A DNA stretch of 20,780 nucleotides, taken from NCBI RefSeq assembly GCF_000485595.1, contig NW_014577416.1, positions 240,259-261,038 of the forward strand, read 5' to 3'. The notes under the pieces are model-generated. The model did not search any database. It worked only from the letters and a program-made list of their open reading frames with translations, and was not told where the DNA came from. Position 1 is the first letter of the stretch; the number at the start of each line of letters is the position of its first letter. A program made the translations under genes and the position numbers. This DNA comes from Priapulus caudatus. Taxonomy: Eukaryota > Priapulida > Priapulimorpha > Priapulimorphida > Priapulidae. Below, in pieces: positions 10,009 through 17,504 of this stretch.

Positions 10009-11136
10009 GTAAGTCTTTCCCCTGCCCCCCCTCTCCGCCTCGCGATAGGGAGAAGTGCGTTAGGGGTTAGTGTAGGGAAGGTTAGACTATGGTAGTAGAG
10101 GTACACTAGTGGGTGCTCCTAGAGTGGGAATCTGTAGTTAGTAAGTCCCTACCCTCTGCCTCACGACAATGTATCGTTGCCTTGGAGTAGTGGATGCTCC
10201 TATATATGGTGGGAAGGTGGGAGGGAAGGTGGGAGGGAAGGTGTGTGGGAAGGTGTGTGGGAAGGTGGGAGGGAAGGTGGGAGGGAAGGTGTGTGGGAAG
10301 GTGGGAGGGAAGGTGGGAGGGAAGGTGTGTGGGCGTGCGGGCGAGGCACGGTGTCACCATGGTGTGGGTGTCTGTCTGTGTTTGCGTTGTAAGGTTTTTC
10401 GGTACCGCGGTGCAGTTGTAGTTAGTATCGTTTAGAGCGTTTAACTTCTTAAATACCTATAAATAGCAGAATTGCATCGTTTCGATCGATCGAGTTTTTA
10501 CATTTTTGTCGAATGCGGGCAAAACCGGGAATTGTTGGCAAATTAAACATCGCGATCAGTGTGTGTTTATTCGCGCGGTGGCTTGCAGGGAAGCAAAAAA
10601 CTGTTTGCTCTGTATGAAACAGGTTCCCCAGTTACCAAAGTCCACGATGCCAGTAGGGGCCTTGCGTCTGTGAATGGTCATGTGTGCGTGCGTGCATTAT
10701 AACTTGCGTGTTACACAGTTTAAAGATTTAATGAAGTAAAAAAAATTAATATTGCATTGCAAATGCAATTGGTGTATTTGTCGTTCGTGTTAACCGGTGT
10801 GCGTCTAGTATTGCGAGTGTTATGTAACAGATGTTGTTTGACTAGGATTTAGACAATGGAATATATAATCACCGTGGGTGAGTTACCTGGCAGTGGGGGA
10901 GAGTGAGTTAAAGCAGGAGGATGCCGGTGCGTGCGGGAAGGTGTGACTTGTACAGATTAACTTTAAATCATAGACGTTCGGCATGAAAAACACCTGCTGT
11001 CATCGGTGTTTTACTGAATTTCTCATAACTGCGTAACGCATGAGTTAGTGCGTCATCACATCTCGTGATTTCCGACCCCTCAGTGCGGTCCACTGTAGAA
11101 TCTCACCTGGTACTGTTTTGTTTCTTTACCATGCAG
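10009..11136 (+). other. Plexin intron within TIG1
   Basis: 1,128 bp. It carries the 12-bp minisatellite (10210-10333) and otherwise unique-looking sequence. It also has a GTGTGCGTGCGTGC stretch near 10680, an A-run at about 10738 and the palindrome TTGCATTGCAAATGCAA near 10752. It ends with TTTCTTTACCATGCAG. The whole intron recurs in copy 2 (19575-20761). Confidence 0.8.
10210..10333. repeat. 12-bp minisatellite, G-rich (copy 1)
   Basis: About ten tandem units of two variants, GTGGGAGGGAAG and GTGTGTGGGAAG. The + strand has many GGG runs. The second copy at about 19788-19880 has about eight units with more interruptions. Frames give repeated G-K-V-G-G-K-V peptides, which are compositional. 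Confidence 0.92.
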
Positions 11137-11230
11137 AGTACTACATAGCCAAGCTGTCGGTGCAAGTGTCGGGCAGCCCTAACTTTGTTACAACAGACTT
11201 CATCTTCTACAACTGCGTCCGTTTCTCATC
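11137..11230 (+). CDS. PLXN: Plexin exon: end of TIG1
   Basis: A 94-nt exon after ACCATGCAG and before donor GTGAGT. Two bases complete the codon opened in the previous exon (CAG, Gln), 30 codons follow, and two bases are left over. The peptide reads YYIAKLSVQVSGSPNF, then TTDFIFYNCVRFSS. It matches the last strands of plexin TIG1, where a x-L-x-V-x-V strand is followed by F-x-F-Y-x-C directly before PSI2. The last two bases (TC) join the first base of the next exon to give Ser. The window ends 18-19 bases into the second copy of this exon. Confidence 0.88.
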
Positions 11231-11264
11231 GTGAGTAAACGTCCTGACTGTTCACCCATCTAGC

Positions 11265-11542
11265 ATGTTGCTGTTGTTGTCGCTGCTGCTGCTGTTGATG
11301 CTACTGCTGCTGCTGCCGCCGCTGCTGCTGCTGCTGCTGCTACTGCTGCTACTGCTACTGTTGCTGATGCCGCTGCTGATGCTGCTGCTGCCTTTGCTGC
11401 TGCTACTGCTGCGGCTGCTTCTACTACTACTGCTACTGTTGCTGATGCCACTGATGCTGCTGCTGATGCTACTGCTGCTGCTGCTGCTACTACTACTACT
11501 GCTGCTGCTGCTGCTACTACTACTGCTGCTACTGCTGATGTT
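11265..11542. repeat. Interrupted CTG/CTA trinucleotide array
   Basis: About 275 bp of CTG with CTA, CTT and GCTGATG-type interruptions on the + strand, starting 34 bp past the donor at 11231. Frames give leucine- or alanine-rich peptides on either strand that are compositional. It has the same triplet and orientation as the array at 5280-5935. Confidence 0.92.
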
Positions 11543-11894
11543 GTCATGTCAGGGGTTGATATGGCACTTTATTTCCCATTTGTCTGAATAATTTAACACA
11601 GAATGACGAGAAATAGTACGTTAGTTTAATTTTCTTGAAAATAAAAAAACGGTTGCATTAAATTAATGAAAGGTTTGGCGTAATACAATAATACAGTGTC
11701 CGCAGTAAGATACCAAGTCGTAAGTTGCAATCACGAAGATTTTAATCGGCGCATATTGACATCGACGCGCACGACTCCGGATAACGTGAGAATGTCGTGA
11801 CGGATAGCCGGGTGTTTCACCCGACCGTGACCTCGCGTTTATTAATTACGCTGGTTCGTTAACGAGCATCCCCTTGTTAATTGGTCGTTATCTC

Positions 11895-11999
11895 ACCTTG
11901 ATGCTTGACCTTGATGTTTGACCTTGATGTTTGACCTTGATGTTTGACCTTGATGCTTGACCTTGATGCTTGACCTTGATGCTTGACCTTGATGCTTGC
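11895..11999. repeat. 13-bp minisatellite ending in the PSI2 splice acceptor
   Basis: About eight tandem units of ACCTTGATGYTTG, where Y is C or T. The last unit continues as GCTTGCAG, so the acceptor AG at 12000-12001 directly abuts the repeat. The array thereby supplies the sequence where the branch point and pyrimidine tract should lie; each unit offers a TTGAC that could serve as a weak branch site. Confidence 0.92.
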
Positions 12000-12001
12000 A
12001 G

Positions 12002-12116
12002 CTGCACGGCCTGTACGAACAGCTCGTTTGCGTGTGACTGGTGCAGAACGAATCACCGCTGCACGCACGACACGGGCACCTACTGCCGCGATGACCACAT
12101 CATCACCGGCCTCAAC
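12002..12116 (+). CDS. PLXN: Plexin exon: second PSI domain
   Basis: A 115-nt exon after GATGCTTGCAG and before donor GTAAGT (12117). Its first base completes a Ser codon, then 38 codons follow, ending in phase 0. The peptide reads CTACTNSSFACDWCRTNHRC, then THDTGTYCRDDH. This is the plexin PSI2 pattern C-x2-C-x5/6-C-x2-C-x5-C-T-H with a later cysteine. PSI modules are small disulfide knots that set the angle between the Sema head and the IPT stalk. The donor lies next to a foldback transposon that duplicated it. Confidence 0.92.
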
Positions 12117-12126
12117 GTAAGTGTAG
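12116..12126. repeat. Left 11-bp flanking duplication, overlapping the PSI2 splice donor
   Basis: CGTAAGTGTAG recurs exactly at 12444-12454. The pair brackets the inverted-repeat element at 12127-12443, as expected for a target site duplication. It includes the exon's last base and the functional donor GTAAGT. Confidence 0.82.
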
Positions 12127-12443
12127 CTGAGAGGGTCTATGTTCCCCGGGGTACCGCCGGAACGTACCCTGGGTACGGTCCGGTATACCGGAACGTACCC
12201 TGAGTACGGTCTGGTATACCGGAAGGTCCGGAACGTACCCTGGCACTATCTAATATGTCGGACCGTACCTCGCTTACTCCACTAACGAGTCTAGGGAGTC
12301 GCCTACGCCTACTCCCTAACCCTAACCCTAACCCTAACCAGTAACGCTAGCCATATCAATTAGTTGCCAGGGTACGTTCCGGTATACCGGACCGTACCCA
12401 GGGTACGTTCCGGCAGTACCCTGGTGGGCATAGACCATATGAG
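12127..12443. mobile_element. Foldback MITE with 76-bp terminal inverted repeats
   Basis: The left arm 12127-12202 is the inverted complement of 12368-12443. A 47-bp core (12156-12202 against 12368-12414) is perfect and the outer parts diverge mildly. Each arm contains nested palindromes such as CCGGTATACCGG and GTACCCTGGGTAC. The 165-bp centre carries further CGTACC motifs and a telomere-like CCCTAA run. No transposase frame is present, so it is non-autonomous. Long inverted repeats plus an 11-bp duplication resemble Mutator-like (MULE) foldback elements, whose duplications are 9-11 bp. The superfamily is inferred from that alone. Confidence 0.85.
12314..12339. repeat. Short telomere-like CCCTAA repeat inside the MITE
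   Basis: A little over four CCCTAA units, complementary to the TTAGGG telomere repeat common in many animals. It lies in the middle of the foldback element within an intron, so it is an internal telomere-like tract and not a chromosome end. Confidence 0.9.
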
Positions 12444-12454
12444 CGTAAGTGTAG
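12444..12454. repeat. Right 11-bp flanking duplication with a second donor sequence
   Basis: Exact copy of 12116-12126. It places a second GTAAGT 328 bp downstream of the real donor. If this site were used, the reading frame would meet a TGA at 12201-12203 inside the element. Confidence 0.82.
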
Positions 12455-14331
12455 TCCGCGCTCTCTCCTTAAACATACGACTACACACAGGGTAATCAAC
12501 CCCAAGGAGGAGTAGTAGAAGATGCAGAGAAGGAGAATAGAACTAGAGAGTAGAATCGTTGCTGTAGTGTGCCTCACCTGATGATCGTACTCTGTGATTG
12601 TGCTGACAGTTGAAGTTATGAGGTAGACATGCTGAGAATCCTTGCGTGATATTACGTCACTGTAGCTCGCAGATGCACGTTCTTACTTACTGGCTTTCCT
12701 GCTGGTTTTGTCAATCCACGGGTTTTAAGATAGATCAACGATAGCAGCTGTTGTGAAGCCAAACAGAGTGACATAACTTCAACAAACATAATTATTCTCT
12801 GCATGGATTGTATTGCTGGTTATTGTGGTTTTATCACTGTGAGTCTGACCACCTGTAGTCATTTATTGGGTTATATTTTGGGCTATTTACTGTTGCCCTT
12901 ACGTGCAGATTGGTTACAGTTTAACAAACGGATGCTCATCCACAATGATAAAATATTGTGAGATCTTCCCAATCGTGAATCTAGATTATTTGACTAAAAG
13001 AGATTAAATAACGTATTTTATTAAACAATGGGATATGAAATTGATATACGTGTACGCTGTAGCGTTTGTGCATCATTTCTGGACCCGTGAACTTATATAC
13101 CCATTCACTTGCCACAGTGCCATATTCACTTAAAAAACGTCCCCACGATGTGACGTGATGGAGAGAAGTTATAGTGGAAGTGAAATAAGGGGGAGGCGTA
13201 TGCTTTCAGCATTTTATAGCGTAGTTGCAGCTACTGCCGCTTAAGCAGCTTAGCAGAAACTTACTAAAGATCAAGTAGTTTCAGTTCATTTCGTCCATTT
13301 CTGCTCTTGCCGATAAGCTTAGAGTTTGATGGAGAACTGACGTTTGGACCTCGTGTTGAGAGATTGCCTAATTAGAGAGAGTGGCATGCTAATGACGACC
13401 ATGGAAACCTTTGTGTCGCCATTTCTCTCTCGTCATCAAAGCCTGCCGATATATTCTACTAGTCGAAACGAGCAGCAGTACAGCTCATAATGAAAACCCG
13501 CAATTTGAATAACCAGACCGCTATTTTCGGTCGAAATTACAGCGTGGGCAGATGAAATTCGCCCGAGTTTAATGGTCCCGCGGAAACCTTTCACGGTCGA
13601 CTGACGGGTCCGCACCCGACTAACGGTGTTGACGCCGCGTTAGGGTGTCGTCCGCACAGGTCAGACGCCGCAACTCCCTCTCACATCGCACGTGCCATCG
13701 CGGCCGGTTACATCATTATCGACAACCTGAGCAGCTGATGATGTGAGAGAACGGGGCGAGGTGGGGCGATGACGGCCAAATAAACGACGTTAACTCCGCG
13801 AAGATGGGTCGTCGGGCGCGGCGGCGTGATGACTCCGTCGCTCGCGTGCCGGAAGCTTTCTCCGCGGCGGCTGTTTGTCCATCGTCGTGGTTACGACGAT
13901 TAGCACGCGACGGTGTCGGTGTCGCCGCCGGTAACAGCGTCGTATGCGACGGAGGCGTTAGCTTACTGACATCGATCAGGATGTTCGAATGCACGAATAT
14001 CGCTGCTGCCGCCACGCTGCCCCGGCGTCCCCCCGATGCATCCGTTAATGTCATTAACGATCACGGCGACCGGTGTAAATGCGATCGGTTTATCGACGTA
14101 GAATTGACGCATCCTTGGATCTCCCGTTACGCGGAATCCTGTCGCTTCAGACATTGAACTGACCTGGTTAATTCGCACACGTAGCAGGGACTGAGATAGC
14201 TCTACCAGTGTAGCCCACTTCGCTTCCCTTGTAGCGGAGGCAAAACGTGCAGCATCGGGAGAGCTAGGGCTGTGATCGGCTGGTGTGGTTGTATGTGTTG
14301 GTGGTTGTAATCGTGTGTTTTGTTGTTGCAG
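12455..14331 (+). other. Remainder of the plexin intron between PSI2 and the TIG2 start
   Basis: About 1.9 kb with no recognised exon, RNA or transposon. It is AT-leaning at about 12600-13140 and rich in CG steps at about 13560-14150. Open frames in the latter part (for example 13804-14157) have no recognisable domain and are probably chance results of a composition with few stops. It ends in a T/G-rich tract, GTTTTGTTGTTGCAG. Confidence 0.6.
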
Positions 14332-14454
14332 ACACCGGGTCCTAGCATACGCCCTGGTCCTGACCACTGCCCACGCATCAACAGCACCCGCCCTGAGTTC
14401 CTCATCCCGTCAGGAACGGAATACCAGATTGCAGTACATGCCAGCAACGTCGAG
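14332..14454 (+). CDS. PLXN: Plexin exon: linker and start of the second TIG/IPT domain
   Basis: A 123-nt exon (41 codons, phase 0 at both ends) between TTGTTGCAG and donor GTAAGC. The peptide reads TPGPSIRPGPDHCPRINSTR, then PEFLIPSGTEYQIAVHASNV. The C-P-R-I followed by an L-I-P-S-G turn and a strand ending in H-A-S-N-V corresponds to the plexin segment after PSI2, where D-C-P-x-I/L and I-P-V-G are typical. The G-P-S-I-R-x-G-P linker reminds me of B-type rather than A-type plexins, but I hold that weakly. Confidence 0.87.
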
Positions 14455-14849
14455 GTAAGCGTATCTCATCTTACATGCTGTCCATAGCAGAATGCCCACC
14501 CACGTGTAAATAACACCTATGACACGTAGATTCCACATTGTTAACATGTGTGTGCCACGGGACAGAATGTGAAAAAAAACCTTTGCAGCATTATCTACTT
14601 GGAACGTTTTATACTTGCATAATATGTAACGTATAATATTTATTATGTTATTATAATATAAGCATACGCTTTAGGTGTAAAGATGGATTACTAAATGGTA
14701 TTCCTTCCTTAATTTTGTAACAATTTACTTATTAATAGTTTTATTTAATGCCTAAAGATAGTAGTTTCAGTTCGTTGGTTGCCAACGTTTTGTTGGCTGT
14801 TGTTGATACTGATGTGTGATTGTTGTTGTTGTTGTTGTTGTTGTTGTAG
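14455..14849 (+). other. Short AT-rich plexin intron
   Basis: 395 bp, AT-rich (notably 14620-14760, with repeated TTATTAT-type motifs), ending in a TTG microsatellite that serves as the sequence before the acceptor. Nothing else recognised. Confidence 0.8.
14820..14847. repeat. TTG microsatellite forming the acceptor tract
   Basis: About nine TTG units run directly into the acceptor TTGTTGTAG at 14849. Every third base is G, so the usual pure pyrimidine run is replaced by a triplet repeat. Confidence 0.9.
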
Positions 14850-14954
14850 GAGATTGATCCGAGTCCCTTCCAGTGTGAGTTTAACCTGGATGGTAGGATA
14901 TCTGATGTAGAGGCTGTGTATGAGGATGGCTTCATCAAGTGTAACTACCACCTG
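14850..14954 (+). CDS. PLXN: Plexin exon: middle of the second TIG/IPT domain
   Basis: A 105-nt exon (35 codons, phase 0 at both ends) after TTGTTGTAG and before donor GTAAGC. The peptide reads EIDPSPFQCEFNLDGRISDV, then EAVYEDGFIKCNYHL. The F-x-C-x-F strand and the later I-K-C pair are the disulfide-bonded strands of plexin TIG2. Directly preceded by the exon ending HASNVE, it makes a continuous fold. Confidence 0.88.
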
Positions 14955-15168
14955 GTAAGCCGACGTCATTTTACTACTCCTCCTCATTTCTTTACCTGGT
15001 CTGAGCGTTTTAAATAATGCTAATGCAATGACGTATGATTGTAACGTGTCTTGTGTTGGTTGGGTGTTAGGGTTATTGTATATCGTATCAATCAGTGTAT
15101 CGTGTCATGTGTTTGGGGGGGGTATATTTTTTTAGGAACGTGATATGTATGTTCGTGTTCTGTTTCAG
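14955..15168 (+). other. Short plexin intron
   Basis: 214 bp between two clean exons, with a G-run followed by a T-run near 15114-15134. It ends in TTCTGTTTCAG. Confidence 0.85.
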
Positions 15169-15259
15169 TTTAAATACGACAGTCCAGCGAAGAGCATAGA
15201 AGCACAGTTTGCCATCTTGTGGGGAGGAACCCGGGCACTGGACAACCCCAACAACATAC
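15169..15259 (+). CDS. PLXN: Plexin exon, truncated: end of the second TIG/IPT domain
   Basis: Starts in phase 0 after GTTCTGTTTCAG. Thirty codons are readable: FKYDSPAKSIEAQFAILWGG, then TRALDNPNNI. In plexins this strand (hydrophobic-x-W-G-G, then D-N-P-x-N) continues within the same fold to x-L-Y-K-C before PSI3. Here, one base after the Ile codon, the sequence switches to the CTG run and intron-like sequence that begins the second duplicated copy. A stop (TGA, 15298-15300) follows in frame and there is no donor at the break. The loss is most likely a misjoin. Confidence 0.85.
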
Positions 15260-16019
15260 TGTTGCTGCTGCATCAGCATCATCTCTCTACGCGTACGTGA
15301 TGATATTAGGCAATAATCGGATCATTTGTGCTCGCCATGATGTGGATTCCATCGTGCTACTCCCCGGGGTCGAGGCGGGGGTGGTGAGTCATCACACTGA
15401 GGTGTTCGTCCTCTCGCGGTGACGTCACGGGCTGCTTCTACATCCGGGGGTTCGTTATCTAGGAGACGCGGTCACTAGCAGTCATGGCGGATCTAATGCG
15501 TGGCGCACGGACCGCCGTCTTTACGTCCTTATTGCTCTGAGAGCGAAATCCATTTTGCTAATTTCGTCCATCAAGAAGTCAGTAGCGATAGGCAAATTTC
15601 GAGTATGAGAAACCTCGTTTGATTGCTAGCAGTGAGTGCTGAGGCTCATTGAATAATGTATAAATCAATAGATTGTAGCTGTTGCATAAATGCAGTTATT
15701 AAATCAGACATAAAACTGCCATTAGAAAACAAATGCTCGCCAGAGCTTGTGCATACATGAAATTTCAATTCTATACCTCCGGATAATGATCAAATAGCAT
15801 GCTAATTGCTCCATACTCATTTACATATTGTTCAAATGGAGGCTTCAGCATATTATATTGGTATTATGTTTTACATAAGAAATTGACATCCTAGCTTTCG
15901 GGTACGTTTCATGCTTAGAGCATCAAGGGAAAAGTGTTAATAGTTGCCATTAATGGTGGGCAATACGATACCGTTTATGGGCATATATAGTCTGTGCATG
16001 TGTTGCCCTTATGTCTGTC

Positions 16020-16205
16020 ACATCACTGTCTGCACCACCCTGGTGACTTACGAGTGTGCCTACCACCCCGGTGGCATATTATTGCATGTGGTGCATTGCA
16101 TCTACCAATGCAATGCATTGGTGGGTATTGCATTGGTGGGTCATTACATATACCACCCCATGTGGCCACCCTGGTGACTTGTTATCGCATGTGCCACCCC
16201 CACTG
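16020..16205. repeat. Palindrome-rich CCACC/GGTGG repeat block (copy 2)
   Basis: Counterpart of 6700-6960. It contains CCACCCTGGTGACTT twice (about 16035 and 16166), CCACCCCGGTGGCAT, CCACCCCATGTGG, and a cluster of TGCATTG/CAATGCA palindromes at about 16080-16135 with repeated GCATTGGTGGGT. The arrangement differs from copy 1 more than simple read noise would explain. Confidence 0.45.
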
Positions 16206-16506
16206 GTATAGTTAGTACAGTGTGGAAGCAGTGCGCATTGGTTATTTTGTTTCACTTGTGACAACGTTCAAGCGATGTGTTCATTGTGATGTTGGTATTC
16301 TCATGCTAAGTACTGTTCAGCTGTTCCTTCCTGAATCAGGACGTGGTGCACCGTCGTAGCATACATGGTGTGCGTGGTGCGTGCGTGCAGTCGTGTCGTG
16401 TGTTGGCTGGTGTGTGTGTGTGTGTAGGTGTACCCCTGATGGTGGTCGTTATTTCATCTGACGTGTTCTTGCATCGTTCTATACGAGTTGCATCGTGTTG
16501 TTTCAG

Positions 16507-16607
16507 CTGAGCAAGGTGAAGGTGAAGGACTGTGACATGTATCGGCACCTGCCAGGAGTGTCTGGGTGCAAGGATCCGTACTGCGGATGGTGTTCCCTGG
16601 AGAACAA
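16507..16607 (+). CDS. PLXN: Plexin exon: first PSI domain, intact copy
   Basis: A 101-nt exon between GTTGTTTCAG and donor GTAAGG (16608), entering in phase 0 and leaving two bases. This fits exactly the phase 0 end of the Sema exon (2434) and the one-base start of the exon at 9249. The peptide reads LSKVKVKDCDMYRHLPGVSG, then CKDPYCGWCSLEN plus a shared Lys. DPYCGWC is the PSI hallmark and K-V-x-V-x-x-C is how plexins leave the Sema domain. The cysteine spacing before DPYCGWC is unusual. This is the only readable PSI1 in the window, yet it lies downstream of its expected place because it belongs to copy 2. Confidence 0.88.
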
Positions 16608-16644
16608 GTAAGGCTATGATTTGCTTCAGGCAGAAAGTGGTATT

Positions 16645-16815
16645 TGCGTGCGTGCGTGCCTGGATGCCTGCGTGGTGTGTGTGTGCGTGCGTGCGTGCGT
16701 GAGGGCGTGCGTGCGGGCGTGCGTGCGTGCGTGCGGGCGTGCGTGCGTGTGTGTGTGTGTGCGTGTGTGTGTTGTGTCTGCGTGCCCGCGTGGGTGCGTG
16801 GTGTGTCTGTGTGTC
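16645..16815. repeat. GTGC/GT microsatellite (copy 2)
   Basis: About 170 bp of GTGC and GT units. It is much purer and shorter than its counterpart at 7737-8157. Open frames through it on both strands are compositional. Confidence 0.85.
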
Positions 16816-16817
16816 CA

Positions 16818-17500
16818 CCAGCCGATACTATTGTATACACAGCGTGATAAGGTTGTTTAAATTCAGCGGCAGTGCCCGGCAAACATTTCCTCTAGCACTG
16901 TGTACACGAGATTACAAGTTCTACCTAATTCCATTTCGTGGGAAGTGGAAGAGGAGTGGTTGGGGGGGGCGGTCTTTGATCACAAGACTCGCCCTATCGA
17001 AATATTAAGACATACGTTTGACAGAAAAGTTCTATAACAGACATAACATATATGCGAAGGAAACACCTAAGAAGTGGAAATGAAATAATTATATGACTCT
17101 TAATTATTTCCTATACGTAATGCATGATAGCAAATTCCTAATCGACGCTTAACCCTGATTTCTGCGGCTGATCAATACCTCATTATTTGCCTGATTCAAC
17201 TGACATGATATGACATTGTCAGGCAACATTCTGGGGTGTGAGGGTGTCGTCTGAGTGTCTGGGCATGGGTGTCATTTATCATGCTGTGGCTGTGTCATCG
17301 TCTGTCATAATGTAACTACACCAAGCGTCATGCTGCGATGTGTTAAGTCTTGTTCTGTGACTGTGTCATCAACTCATCATACATTGTAATGTCACCACAG
17401 CATGATAATGATATCATCTATCATAATCTAACTACACAACGCTCACTGTGAGTGCGCCTAGATGTGTCAACCTTACATCGGCACATGAGTCAACCTGCTG
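16818..17500. other. Intron block between GT array and VNTR (copy 2)
   Basis: Matches 8160-8890 with frequent single-base indels. No exon or recognised transposon. It includes TGATAATGATATCATCTATC near 17403 and TCACTGTGAGTGCG near 17442, both shared in form with copy 1. Confidence 0.6.
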
Positions 17501-17504
17501 TGTT

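Larger units (their letters stand above)
5918..11154 (+). repeat. Long direct duplication, copy 1
   Basis: Sequence from GTTGCTGCTGCATCAG (5918) to about 11154 recurs in the same order and orientation at 15261-20780. Matched landmarks include ATAATCGGAT near 5971 and 15313, the PSI1 exon at 7536 and 16507, the 52-bp VNTR, the TIG exon at 9846 and 19399, the 12-bp minisatellite at 10210 and 19788, and the exon start at 11137 and 20762. The differences are dominated by one- and two-base indels. From about 9017 rightward copy 1 keeps exon frames open. To the left it is as noisy as copy 2. Confidence 0.93.
11231..12001 (+). other. Plexin intron between TIG1 and PSI2
   Basis: 771 bp. It starts with a CTG/CTA array (11265-11542), then has unique-looking sequence with short A-runs, and finishes with a 13-bp minisatellite that runs straight into the acceptor. 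It has no counterpart in the duplicated segment, which ends at the window edge before reaching it. Confidence 0.8.

Noticed and set aside
12314-12339. Telomere repeat suggesting a chromosome end or fusion point
   Set aside because: Only about four units, inside a 317-bp foldback transposon within an intron, with plexin exons on both sides.
13804-14157. 117-codon frame in a CG-rich intron part
   Set aside because: No recognisable domain; a frame of this length on the other strand too; lies inside a well-bounded intron.
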